NCBI GenBank assembly: GCA_022340865.1 | Contig: JAJDNC010000004.1 | Coordinates: 1-64,000, forward strand | DNA: 64,000 nt | DNA from: Gemmatimonadota bacterium | GTDB taxonomy: Bacteria > Gemmatimonadota > Gemmatimonadetes > Longimicrobiales > Gaopeijiaceae | Direction: 5' to 3' | Shown: piece by piece, positions 43,892 to 51,811 of the stretch | How the letters are laid out: the number at the start of each line of letters is the position of its first letter | How positions within the stretch are numbered: the first letter of the stretch is position 1 | Notes under the pieces: generated by a model | The model's input: the letters and a program-made list of their open reading frames with translations, nothing else | Told to the model about the DNA's origin: nothing | The model's database searches: none | Position numbers and translations under genes: made by a program

Positions 43892-44140
43892 CTAGTTGTC
43901 CTCGGAGGCGCGGTCCCCTTCGTCCTCTTCGTCGTCCTTCACGTCCCGGAGCCGCTTGCGCAGCCACATGCCCATGCTCCCCAGGATCCCCACGGGCACG
44001 AGGCTCAGAAACGCCGTCGACAGGAGGAACGTCCCGTTGCTCTTGTCACGGGGATCGAAGCACACCGCGCAGGCGTGTGCGACACCGGGAACAAATGCCA
44101 GAAGGAGAAGGACTATGACGGGAATCCAGCGGCGCTTCAT
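43892..44140 (-). CDS. small membrane protein with CAVCF motif, last gene of the oxidase operon
   Basis: An 82-residue protein: MKRRWIPVIVLLLLAFVPGVAHA is a signal peptide, the mature N-terminus carries CAVCFDPRDKS, one helix follows (GTFLLSTAFLSLVPVGILGSMGMWLRKRL) and the tail is strongly acidic. The Cys-x2-Cys pair directly after the cleavage site could bind metal or undergo redox, so a role in copper delivery or oxidase assembly is possible but untested. The start overlaps the stop of the upstream COX3-like gene (ATGA). The track only shows it inside a longer shadow ORF. Confidence 0.7.
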   Translation of the reverse strand: MKRRWIPVIVLLLLAFVPGVAHACAVCFDPRDKSNGTFLLSTAFLSLVPVGILGSMGMWLRKRLRDVKDDEEDEGDRASEDN

Positions 44141-44745
44141 GACAAGTACACCTTCAGGTAGATGATCGGCCAGATCAGCACCACGAAGTACCAGAAGACC
44201 TGCACGGTGCCGAATTGGCTGGGAGTGAGCGTCCCCCGGCGGAGCCGGAACCACGCCCACGTCAGACACAGGATCGCCGCCACCGCGTGCATCGCGTGCA
44301 GGCCGACGATGAGGTAGAAGAAGCTCCCGTACGAGCTGGACTGTATGGTGAGGCCCTGCGCCAGGAGGGCCGCCCACTCCACGCCCTGGAAGACCACGAA
44401 GAACAGGCCCAGGAGCACGGCGATGGCCAGGGGCCCCAGCGCCTGCCGTGCGCGCTTGCGGTACGCCAGATGAGCGAGCACCAGGGCGATCCCGCTCACC
44501 AGGAGCGCCCCGGTGTTGAACGCGGTCTGCTGGACCGGCAATCGGGGCTGGCCGAACGGGGGCCACATCTGACCCGAGAAGCGCGCGCGTACGATGGCGT
44601 GCGCCGAGATCAGGCCGGCGAAGAGCATGGTCTCGGTGAACGTGAACATCAGCATGCCCATGACCCCGCTCGCCACCAGCTTCGGTCTGCGCCGAGGCTC
44701 GGGGCGGGAGCCCTCCATGGTCATCGTCACGCTCTGGGTCGACAT
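44137..44745 (-). CDS. cytochrome c oxidase subunit III-like protein, second copy
   Basis: A 202-residue protein with five membrane helices and subunit III hallmarks: LMFTFTETMLFAGLISAHAIV (conserved Glu), VVFQGVEWAALL, and GSFFYLIVGLHAMHAVAAILCL with the conserved His, ending in QVFWYFVVLIWPIIYLKVYL. It differs clearly from the other COX3 gene at 45515. Two diverged subunit III proteins in one operon suggest one structural subunit and one with a modified role, or two oxidase variants. Confidence 0.88.
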   Translation of the reverse strand: MSTQSVTMTMEGSRPEPRRRPKLVASGVMGMLMFTFTETMLFAGLISAHAIVRARFSGQMWPPFGQPRLPVQQTAFNTGALLVSGIALVLAHLAYRKRARQALGPLAIAVLLGLFFVVFQGVEWAALLAQGLTIQSSSYGSFFYLIVGLHAMHAVAAILCLTWAWFRLRRGTLTPSQFGTVQVFWYFVVLIWPIIYLKVYLS

Positions 44746-44783
44746 CGACCGTTCTCCTCAGCGCGGCGCGCGTGACACCGCGG

Positions 44784-45506
44784 CTATTTCCCTTTCAAGG
44801 TGTGCAGGTAGGCCACCATCTGCTTGGCCTGGGCCTCGGTCAGAATCGATCCCCATGCCGGCATGGCCGAGGACTTGCCCACCGAGGCGCCGCCCTGCCG
44901 GATGGCCTTCTCCAGGACGGAGTCGGTCTTGTCCGTCCAGAACGCCGGGTCGGTGAAGTTGGCCGGCTTGGGGTTCAGCGCCGCGGCACCCGGACCGTTC
45001 CCCTCTCCCTCCGGGCCATGGCACGCCGCGCACACAGTCTTGAACGTGGTCTCGGGACTGAAGGGGGCCGCAGCGGGCGCGGCCGCCGCGGTCTGTGTGG
45101 CCGCAGCAGCCTTGGTGGAATCCGGCGCCGAGGCCGGGGCGCCCTTCTCGGGCTCTTCCTCGTCGGGGATGCCCCGCGCGGTGGCCGCCAGGTCCGCGTT
45201 GTTCACCCACTGCAGGCCGCGGTCCTTCATGATGTCCGGGGAGACGCCGGCGAAGAACAGCACCATGAGGATGAGAGCGATGCCCAGCACCCACTTGGCG
45301 ATCACCTTCTCCCACTTCAGGTGCATGAAGTTCTCGGCCACCAGCGTCGCCTTCACCAAGGCGACACCGAACGCCATGATGAACGTGATCCACAAGATGC
45401 CGCTGAAGGTGCCGACCACGCTGATGGCCAGGAGGATCACCAGCGCGACGTAGATCTTCCAGTAGTCGGGGTGATGCTGATGTGTATCGCGGTCTTGCTC
45501 GCTCAT
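44784..45506 (-). CDS. cytochrome c oxidase subunit IV-like protein fused to a C-terminal cytochrome c domain
   Basis: A 240-residue product starting MSEQDRDTHQHHPDYWKIYVAL; the track's longer version is read-through. The first about 105 residues are a prokaryotic COX4/CyoD-like membrane domain with three helices (YVALVILLAISVVGTFSG, FIMAFGVALVKATLVAENFMHL, WVLGIALILMVLFFAG). A Pro/Ala-rich linker (PASAPDSTKAAAATQTAAAAPAAAP) leads to a class I cytochrome c with CAACH and a Met ligand in SSAMPAWGSI. In classical caa3 oxidases the heme c is fused to subunit II; here subunit II lacks it and subunit IV carries it. Confidence 0.88.
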   Translation of the reverse strand: MSEQDRDTHQHHPDYWKIYVALVILLAISVVGTFSGILWITFIMAFGVALVKATLVAENFMHLKWEKVIAKWVLGIALILMVLFFAGVSPDIMKDRGLQWVNNADLAATARGIPDEEEPEKGAPASAPDSTKAAAATQTAAAAPAAAPFSPETTFKTVCAACHGPEGEGNGPGAAALNPKPANFTDPAFWTDKTDSVLEKAIRQGGASVGKSSAMPAWGSILTEAQAKQMVAYLHTLKGK

Positions 45507-45514
45507 CGCCCCCC

Positions 45515-46087
45515 CTACTTCGCGATGTAGAGAAGAGGGAACAGGAAGATCCAGATGATATCGACGAAGTGCCAGTAGATGCCCACGTACTCCACGCGCT
45601 GCAGGTTGCGGCCCTTGGCGGCGTCCCGGGCGACGAAGAAGATGACGATGGCCCCCGCGATCACGTGCAGCGCGTGCAGGCCGGCGGCCGTGTAGTAGAA
45701 GGCCCAGAAGCCGTTGGCCTGGATGGTGTAGCCCTCGAGGATCTCGCTCGTCCACTCCAGCGATTTCACCAGAATGAACAGGCAGGCCCCGCCCATCGTC
45801 AGGTACAGGAACTTGGCGGCCTTCTTGCCGTCGCCCTTCTCCGCCGCCTCGTGACCCTTGACGGCCGTGAAGCTGGCCGTGAGGAGCACGAACGTATTGA
45901 ACGCGCCGACGAACGTATGTGTGTGGGCCTGGGCGATGGCCCACTCCGGGTGGCCGATACGGTGCATCACGTACGAGAGCAGCAGACCTCCGAAGATCAC
46001 GATCTCGGACGCCACCACCCACCATATGGCCAGCCGGCCGGTGGGGATCCCCGTAGCGCTGCGCGTTGTTGCGATGGGTGTCTGCAC
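45515..46087 (-). CDS. ctaE: cytochrome c oxidase subunit III
   Basis: A 190-residue subunit III. The GTG at 46087 with GAGG seven bases upstream (product VQTPIATTRSATGIPTGRLAIWWVVASEIVIFGG) is preferred; the track start at 46201 lies inside the subunit I gene. It has five helices, the conserved Glu in VASEIVIFGGLLLSYV, ILVKSLEWTSEILEG and GLHALHVIAGAIVIFF, ending in YWHFVDIIWIFLFPLLYI. It follows subunit I by 16 bases. Confidence 0.92.
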   Translation of the reverse strand: MQTPIATTRSATGIPTGRLAIWWVVASEIVIFGGLLLSYVMHRIGHPEWAIAQAHTHTFVGAFNTFVLLTASFTAVKGHEAAEKGDGKKAAKFLYLTMGGACLFILVKSLEWTSEILEGYTIQANGFWAFYYTAAGLHALHVIAGAIVIFFVARDAAKGRNLQRVEYVGIYWHFVDIIWIFLFPLLYIAK

Positions 46088-46103
46088 TTTCGGACCTCGA
46101 TGC

Positions 46104-47846
46104 TCAGCGGGCAGGGGAGGGGGTCGGCTCCCGCTCGGGCGGGATGTTCTGCGGCCAGTAGTCGTCTTCCCGGTCCGGATGGTTGTACTCGTACGGGCCA
46201 CGGTAGACCTTGGGCATCTGGTCCGGCGGCCAGTTACCGTGGGGCGGCGGCGACTCCACCGTCCACTCCAGCGTGTTGGAATGCCACGGGTTCTTCGGGG
46301 CCTTGGGGCCCTTGATCCACGTCCGGATGACGTTGAAGAAGAACACGAACTGGAAGAGTAGCATCACGACCAGGGAGATGGTCGCCAGGATGCGTATCGG
46401 CTGCAGGTGCTGCAGCTCGGGGAAGTTCTGGAAGTCGTAGATCCGGCGCTGCTGGCCTTCCAGGCCGAGGATGAAGAGGGGAATGAAGATGAAGTTGAAG
46501 GGGATGATGGTGCCCCAGAAGTGGATCTTGCCCAGGGTATCGTTCAGCATCTTCCCGAACATCTTCGGGAACCAGTAGGTGAAGCCCGCGAAGGTCCCGA
46601 TGATGGCGATGGGGAAGAACGTGTAGTGGAAGTGGGCCAGCACGAAGTAGGTCTCGTGGAGATAGATGTCCGCGCCGCTGGCCCCCAGGAAGATCCCCGT
46701 CACGCCACCGATGAGGAACTCGCCCATGAAGGCCAGCGCCCACAGCATGGGCGTGCTCAGACGGATGTTGCCGCCGTACAGGGTGGCGATGATCACGAAG
46801 CACATCTCCGCGATGGGAATGGAGATGATGAGCGTGGTCACCGTGAAGATGTTCGCCATGCGGGGGTCGATGCCCGCGATGAACTGGTGATGGGCCCACA
46901 CGAAGAAGCTGAGCACGGCCGTGGCGGCCGCCGTGTACAGGAGGGTCTTGTAGCCGAAGAGCTTCTTCCGCGCGAAGGTGGCGATGACCTCGAGAACGAT
47001 GCCCACGGCGGGCAGGAGCACGACGTAGACCTCGGGGTGCCCGAAGAACCAGAACAGGTGCTGCCACAGGATCGGATCGCCGCCCCGTGCAGGGTCGTAG
47101 AAGCCCGTGCCCAGGTTCTGGTCGAAGAAGAGCATGATGGCGCCGGCGATGAGCGGCCCCACCGAGAGCATGAACATGATGCTCGCGAGGACCACCATCC
47201 ACGGCAGCATGGGAATGTCGTAGGCCTTCATCCCCGGCGCCCGGGCGTTCATGAGCGTGGTGATGAAGTTGATGCCGCCGAGAAGGAAGGCGACGAACTC
47301 CAGGGCCACCGCCATCAGCCACATGCTCGAGCCCAGGGGCGTCAGGTTGTACTTCGCATTGGCGGAGAGCGGCGGGTACGCCGTCCAGGCACCGCCGAAG
47401 CCGCCACCCTTCACGAAGAGCGACGACAGGATGACGATGACGCTGAGCAGGAAGACCTGGTACGAGAGCCGGTTGAGCCGGGGGAACACCATGTCGTCCG
47501 CGCCGATCATGAGCGGGATCAGGAAGTTCCCGAAGGCGGCGATGAGCACCGGCATCGCCACCCAGAAGATCATGATCGAGCCATGGGCGGTGATGAGCGC
47601 GTTGTACCTGCCGGGCGACACGTAGCCGAACAGGGGCACGGACTTCCCCGGGAAGGCGAGCTGCATGCGGAACACGTACGCCAAGAAGCCGCCCACCATC
47701 GCCATGAACATCCCCGTGAAGAGGTACTGCATGGCGATGACCTTGTGGTCCGTGGACCAGAGGTACTTCAGGACGCCGTGGAGCTCCTTGTGCTCGTGGC
47801 TGCCGTGCTCGTGTGCGTGAACCGTCGCCGCGCTGGCCTGGGCCAT
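46104..47846 (-). CDS. ctaD: cytochrome c oxidase subunit I (A-type heme-copper oxidase)
   Basis: The 580-residue catalytic subunit reduces O2 at a heme-CuB centre. Ligands are visible: ITAHGSIMIFW (low-spin heme His), WFFGHPEVYVVLLP (CuB His and the cross-linked Tyr, with the D-channel Glu), VWAHHQF (CuB histidines) and VLAHFHYTFF (heme histidines). DDMVFPRLN keeps the D-channel entry Asp. The segment equivalent to IPTGVKVF reads IPIAEMCF, so the K-channel Lys is replaced by Met. The long C-terminus (PYEYNHPDREDDYWP) is typical of bacterial caa3-like enzymes. Confidence 0.97.
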   Translation of the reverse strand: MAQASAATVHAHEHGSHEHKELHGVLKYLWSTDHKVIAMQYLFTGMFMAMVGGFLAYVFRMQLAFPGKSVPLFGYVSPGRYNALITAHGSIMIFWVAMPVLIAAFGNFLIPLMIGADDMVFPRLNRLSYQVFLLSVIVILSSLFVKGGGFGGAWTAYPPLSANAKYNLTPLGSSMWLMAVALEFVAFLLGGINFITTLMNARAPGMKAYDIPMLPWMVVLASIMFMLSVGPLIAGAIMLFFDQNLGTGFYDPARGGDPILWQHLFWFFGHPEVYVVLLPAVGIVLEVIATFARKKLFGYKTLLYTAAATAVLSFFVWAHHQFIAGIDPRMANIFTVTTLIISIPIAEMCFVIIATLYGGNIRLSTPMLWALAFMGEFLIGGVTGIFLGASGADIYLHETYFVLAHFHYTFFPIAIIGTFAGFTYWFPKMFGKMLNDTLGKIHFWGTIIPFNFIFIPLFILGLEGQQRRIYDFQNFPELQHLQPIRILATISLVVMLLFQFVFFFNVIRTWIKGPKAPKNPWHSNTLEWTVESPPPHGNWPPDQMPKVYRGPYEYNHPDREDDYWPQNIPPEREPTPSPAR

Positions 47847-47862
47847 CGTTCCGCTCCTCTGG

Positions 47863-48540
47863 CTACTGGGCGCTGGTGGGAGTGTTCTTCGCGACCCACG
47901 CGGCGTGCTGCGCCGGGGTCTCCACCACCATGCTACCGACCATCACCCCGTGACCGATGCCGCACAGCTTCGCGCACTGGATGTCGAACGTTCCGGTCTC
48001 CGTGGGTCGGAACCACCCCGTGATGGTCCGCCCGGGAACCGCGTCCTGCTTGAGCCGGAACACGGGCACGGAGAAGTCGTGGATCACGTCCCTCGACTCC
48101 AGCAGGAAGTGGTAGGTCTTGTTCACCTCCACGTGCAGGCTGTCCGTGGTGTAGATGTCATCCTTCGTGTCGAGCTTGCCGTCGGCACCCGGCTGCTGGA
48201 ACACCCAGTCCCACTGCTGGCCGGTGACGCGCACCGTGTAGTCCGCCGGCGGCAGGTGCATCTTCACGATGTACCACACGTGCACCGCACCGATGATGAT
48301 GATCACGTCGCATATGAGCACCAGCGCATGGGGGATCTTGATCCACCGCTCGACGTGCTTCTCGTGTCCGGTGAGGTACTGACCCTTGTGTCCGGGCCGG
48401 CTGCGGAAGCGGAAGATGAGCCAGAAGAAGACGCCCTCCGCCACGATGAACCAGAAGCCCACCAGAACCAGGACGAGGAAGATCAGCCAATCGATGTTGC
48501 CGGCGAAGGACGACGCTTCCGGAATCAGTCCATGAAGCAT
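47863..48540 (-). CDS. ctaC: cytochrome c oxidase subunit II
   Basis: A 225-residue subunit II with two N-terminal helices (WLIFLVLVLVGFWFIVAEGVFFWLIF; ALVLICDVIIIIGAVHVWYI) and the periplasmic cupredoxin domain. The CuA site is complete: DVIHDFSVPVF (His) and CAKLCGIGHGVM (C-x3-C-x3-H-x2-M), and TGQQWDWVFQQPG is the conserved aromatic region for electron entry. There is no C-terminal heme c domain. It receives electrons from cytochrome c and passes them to subunit I. Confidence 0.95.
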   Translation of the reverse strand: MLHGLIPEASSFAGNIDWLIFLVLVLVGFWFIVAEGVFFWLIFRFRSRPGHKGQYLTGHEKHVERWIKIPHALVLICDVIIIIGAVHVWYIVKMHLPPADYTVRVTGQQWDWVFQQPGADGKLDTKDDIYTTDSLHVEVNKTYHFLLESRDVIHDFSVPVFRLKQDAVPGRTITGWFRPTETGTFDIQCAKLCGIGHGVMVGSMVVETPAQHAAWVAKNTPTSAQ

Positions 48541-48559
48541 GGAATCCGTATCCCGTGAC

Positions 48560-48754
48560 TCAGAGGATGAAGACGAAGACGGCGCCGGCGAAGAGCGCGA
48601 TGCCGATGCACGTGATGATGAAGGTCTGCCTGGCGTCTATCAGTGCCGGGTTGAGCTCGTCCGGCGGTGGGGCCAGCGAGGCGTCCTCGTCCGGTACGGA
48701 GCCCGGAGCCTTGTCGTCGTCCGAGGTCGCTACCGTGGTCGGTTGATCCGTCAT
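48560..48754 (-). CDS. small single-helix membrane protein in the oxidase operon
   Basis: A 64-residue protein: an acidic, disordered N-terminus (MTDQPTTVATSDDDKAPGSVPDEDASL), then one membrane helix (TFIITCIGIALFAGAVFVFIL) at the very C-terminus. Its place between the diheme cytochrome and subunit II genes, with 16-19 base gaps, suggests an accessory oxidase subunit or assembly peptide. No family is recognised. Confidence 0.68.
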   Translation of the reverse strand: MTDQPTTVATSDDDKAPGSVPDEDASLAPPPDELNPALIDARQTFIITCIGIALFAGAVFVFIL

Positions 48755-48770
48755 GGTCGAGGCTCCGGCC

Positions 48771-49409
48771 CTACTTCAGGGTCTGGATGTAAGCCACCAC
48801 GTTCGCCATCGCGTTCTCGTCGAGGCTGAAGGTCATGGGGCGCATGGTGCCACCGGTGATGTCCCGGGGATCGGTGCCGCGCCATCCTTTCTTGAACTGG
48901 TGGAGCTGTCTCAGGAGGTACCAATCGGCCTGGTCGTACAGCGGCGGAGCACCCACCGTCTTGGTGCCGCGGGCCGTCGCTCCGTGGCAGGCCACGCAGG
49001 TCTGGTACGTCGCCTTGCCCGCCATGGGGTTGGCCTTGACCGTCGTGGGTACGGGGTTGCGTGGCAGCGTGGCCACGTACTCGGCCACCGACTCCACGTC
49101 GCCGGGGAGGTTGAGGGTCCTCGACATGGCGCGCATGCGCAGCCCGATGGTGTCGAAGGCGTTCACGCCGCGCTGCCGGGTCTGGAACTTCAGCAGCTCC
49201 GCCTGGACGTACCATTTCGGGAGCCCGGCGATGTTGGGCGCGCCCAACTCCTGGTTGCCGGCTCCGTCGGCCCCGTGACACGGCACGCAGGTGGCGTAGA
49301 TCTCCTTCCCGCGAGCCAGGCCCGGTGGCGGCGTATGCGCGCACGCCGTCGCGCCCACCGCGACGAGCACCGCGGCGGCGGCGCGCAACGACTTCTTTCG
49401 TGGCATCAT
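48771..49409 (-). CDS. diheme cytochrome c lipoprotein, electron donor to the oxidase
   Basis: About 212 residues with two class I cytochrome c domains: CVPCHGADGAGN and CVACHGATARGTKT, each followed by a Met ligand region (MRAMSRTL; MRPMTFSL). This is a c4/c553-like arrangement. The signal MMPRKKSLRAAAAVLVAVGATAC ends in a lipobox, so the protein should be tethered to a membrane. The track start at 49433 is possible, but ATG codons at 49409/49406 have AGGTGAGG upstream. It is the first gene of the oxidase operon and probably delivers electrons to the CuA site. Confidence 0.88.
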   Translation of the reverse strand: MMPRKKSLRAAAAVLVAVGATACAHTPPPGLARGKEIYATCVPCHGADGAGNQELGAPNIAGLPKWYVQAELLKFQTRQRGVNAFDTIGLRMRAMSRTLNLPGDVESVAEYVATLPRNPVPTTVKANPMAGKATYQTCVACHGATARGTKTVGAPPLYDQADWYLLRQLHQFKKGWRGTDPRDITGGTMRPMTFSLDENAMANVVAYIQTLK

Positions 49410-49471
49410 CCTCACCTGAGGCTGCAACTCCATACCGAGGCGCTCACAGAGCCGCCCCGTCCAAGGAAACG

Positions 49472-49490
49472 GAGAATGATAATGAATATC
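49472..49490 (-). promoter_or_regulatory. Fur-box-like element upstream of the cytochrome oxidase operon
   Basis: GAGAATGATAATGAATATC matches the 19-bp E. coli Fur consensus GATAATGATAATCATTATC at 16 positions. It sits 63-81 bases before the first cytochrome gene, in the only AT-rich patch of the region, so it may also contain the promoter -10. Iron (or Mn/Zn) dependent control of a heme-rich operon would make sense but is inference. Confidence 0.5.
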
Positions 49491-49536
49491 CAGAGATCCG
49501 CCAGGAGATGCGCCTCCAGGAGGATCCCTGCGTCGA

Positions 49537-49794
49537 CTAGGAGGTCCGCTCCAGGGGGATCCCTTCGTCGATGAGCATCACGGGGATATCGTCACGGACG
49601 GGATAGAGGATGGCTCCGTCTTCCCGTACCAGCCCCTCCGACACCGCCTCGGAGACAGGCTGGCCACCACGGTTGAGCATGGTTCCGGACGCGATGGCGG
49701 TGTTCACGCGGGACAGCAGCGCCGCGTCCGCCAGGTGGAGCGGCTGCTTCGTCTCGGGACAAACCAGGATGTCCAGCAACTCCTGATCGACCAT
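49537..49794 (-). CDS. Trm112/UPF0434-family small protein
   Basis: An 85-residue protein starting MVDQELLDILVCPETKQPLHL, with the Trm112 fold signatures LLDILVCPETKQPL and the closing YPVRDDIPVMLIDEGI. Bacterial homologues often have four zinc Cys residues; here only one Cys (CPET) is present, so zinc binding is likely lost, as in many YcaR-type proteins. Family members activate methyltransferases or occur near lipid A and cell-envelope genes. It lies upstream of the oxidase operon on the same strand, 104 bases or more away. Confidence 0.85.
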   Translation of the reverse strand: MVDQELLDILVCPETKQPLHLADAALLSRVNTAIASGTMLNRGGQPVSEAVSEGLVREDGAILYPVRDDIPVMLIDEGIPLERTS

Positions 49795-49939
49795 TTTGTC
49801 CTTGTGGCCGGGCCTCGGCAGGCGCCCGACATGGAGGGTGGAGGGTCACGTTGGCCTCCGGTGGCACCGGAGCGCTTCGGCACCGGAGGTGTTCGGCTAC
49901 TTTGGAATGACGTTCGAGATGATCTGGAGACGACCTGTC

Positions 49940-50500
49940 ATGCGCAAGTGCTCGCCCCATACCCCCGCTCCCCCCGCCGCGATCCACCCGGTGGTCTCGG
50001 CCGTCCTCGTCCTCACCCTGGCGACGGCGTGCGGTCACGCCCAGGGCGACGAGCTCCCGTCCGCGAAGGCCCCGGCGGAGGACACTGCCGTCGTGCAACA
50101 GCAGGTGGGACCGGCACCGAACCATGCCTGGGTGATCTTCGGCAAGGACACCGTGGTGGCCGAGGTGGCCCGGACCCAGGAGGAGCGGGAACAGGGGCTC
50201 ATGAACCGCCAGAAGGTCCCGGAGGGGACCGGGATGCTCTTCGTGTTCGACAACATGGCGGTGCAGTCGTTCTGGATGGAGAACACGTACGTGCCGCTGG
50301 ACATCGCGTTCATGGACGCGTCCTACCGTGTGGTGAACATCGACCACATGGCTCCCATGACCACCAACGCCCACGAGAGCGATGGGCCCGCGATGTTCGC
50401 TCTGGAGGTGCCTCAGGGCTGGTTCGCCGCCCACGGCGTCAAGGCGGGGGACCACGCCAACGTGGTGTACGGGGTGCAGCTGAAGAGATCCGGATCGTGA
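49940..50500 (+). CDS. DUF192-family lipoprotein
   Basis: The ATG at 49940 (MRKCSPHTPAPPAAIHPVVSAVLVLTLATAC) opens a lipoprotein signal with lipobox LATAC; the track's earlier start adds non-hydrophobic residues. The mature part is a single DUF192 domain: VARTQEEREQGLMNRQKVPEGTGMLFVFDNMAVQSFWMENTYVPLDIAFMD and NIDHMAP, ending in ALEVPQGWFAAHGVKAGDHANVVY. The domain is widespread, small and beta-rich; its function is unknown. About 186 residues. Confidence 0.85.
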   Translation: MRKCSPHTPAPPAAIHPVVSAVLVLTLATACGHAQGDELPSAKAPAEDTAVVQQQVGPAPNHAWVIFGKDTVVAEVARTQEEREQGLMNRQKVPEGTGMLFVFDNMAVQSFWMENTYVPLDIAFMDASYRVVNIDHMAPMTTNAHESDGPAMFALEVPQGWFAAHGVKAGDHANVVYGVQLKRSGS

Positions 50501-50580
50501 GGGTGGAGCCGACACCCCGCTCCGGCCGCCCCGTCAGCGGACCGACGCGGCGACCCTCCGCCCCCAGGCCCCTCGGCTCC

Positions 50581-51744
50581 TCACGACATAGCCTCTCTCA
50601 GGCCCTCCAGGAGCGCGTCCAGATCCGCCGCGTCGTTGTACACGTTGGGTGAGAGCCGGAGGGCCGTGCCCCGCAGGGATGCCACCACGTTGCGCCGGTC
50701 CAGAGCTTCCTTGAGGGCCTCCAGGTCGATCCCCTCGGGCATGCGGAGCCCGAACAGGTGGCTCCCCCGCCACCCCTCGTCCTCCACGGCGAAGCCCAGC
50801 GTGCCCACCTCGGTGAGCACCTCCCGGGTGAGATCCCGGCAGTACGCCTGGATCCTCTCGGGCCGCCACTCCGACACCAGGCGGAGGGAAGCGACGGCCA
50901 TGGGCAGGAGCGCGAAGTTCGACCGCTCGGCCACGTCGTAGCGCAACGCGCCAGGCTGGTATCCGTCGCGGTAGCTCACGAGGGCCTGGAAATCCTGGCT
51001 GCCCTCCCGCCCGATCCAGGTCTCTTCCAGGGGCGTGCCGTCGTCGAAGCGCTCGCCGAACCACCCCATGCCCACCGAGTAGGGACCCAGCAGCCACTTG
51101 TACGCCGCGACGATGAGAGCGTCGGGGCGCACCTCGTTCACGTCGAAGGGGAGCGCGCCCACCGACTGGGTGCCGTCCACCACCAGCGCGGCTCCCACCT
51201 CCCGGCACCGCCGGCCGATCTCCGCCAAATCGAAGCGCGTTCCGTCGGTCCAATGGACGTGGGGCACCGCCACCACCGCGGTGTCGTCGTCGATCCGCTC
51301 GAGGAGCCTCTCGTTCCACCCGGCCCCCCGTCCGGGCCCCGAGGGAGGCGTGACGAAGCGTACCTCCGCGCCGACCTCGCGAGCCACCCGCCGCCACGCG
51401 AGCACAGCACCCGGAAACTGCTCGTGCGTCATCAGGATGTTCTGCCCGCGCGCGACCGGCAGGTTGCGCGCGGCAACGGCCACGCCGTACGACACCCCCG
51501 GCAGGAGCGCCACGCGGGTGGGGTCGTCCCCGCCCACCAATGCCGCGAAGAGACGCCTCAGCTCGTCGCTGGTCTCGAAGAAGTCCGGCGGATGGATGGA
51601 GACGGGCACCCGTTTCCGCCGGATGGCCTCGATGCCCGCCGCCTCCGCAACGTCGGGCAGCGGGCCCATGTAGGCGCAGTTCAGGTAGTGGAGATCGGGG
51701 GGGAGCCCGAACGCTCCCCGCTGGCAGGTCAGCGCGTCGCCCAC
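50581..51744 (-). CDS. PLP-dependent class V aminotransferase
   Basis: A 387-residue fold-type I PLP enzyme related to cysteine desulfurases and isopenicillin N epimerase-like proteins. It has HYLNCAYMGPLPDVAEAAG near the N-terminus, VALLPGVSYGVAVAARNL, the cofactor Asp in ALVVDGTQSVGALP, the Schiff-base Lys in VAAYKWLLGPYSVG and RYDVAERSNFALLPM toward the end. No conserved active-site Cys loop of IscS/SufS is visible, so desulfurase activity is less likely. It is convergent with the DUF192 gene; the substrate is unknown. Confidence 0.87.
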   Translation of the reverse strand: MGDALTCQRGAFGLPPDLHYLNCAYMGPLPDVAEAAGIEAIRRKRVPVSIHPPDFFETSDELRRLFAALVGGDDPTRVALLPGVSYGVAVAARNLPVARGQNILMTHEQFPGAVLAWRRVAREVGAEVRFVTPPSGPGRGAGWNERLLERIDDDTAVVAVPHVHWTDGTRFDLAEIGRRCREVGAALVVDGTQSVGALPFDVNEVRPDALIVAAYKWLLGPYSVGMGWFGERFDDGTPLEETWIGREGSQDFQALVSYRDGYQPGALRYDVAERSNFALLPMAVASLRLVSEWRPERIQAYCRDLTREVLTEVGTLGFAVEDEGWRGSHLFGLRMPEGIDLEALKEALDRRNVVASLRGTALRLSPNVYNDAADLDALLEGLREAMS

Positions 51745-51811
51745 GTAGCCGCTCCGAAGAGGTCGCCGGGAGCCTCACGGGAAGGCCCTCGAGTCGTCGT
51801 TGAACAGGGAC

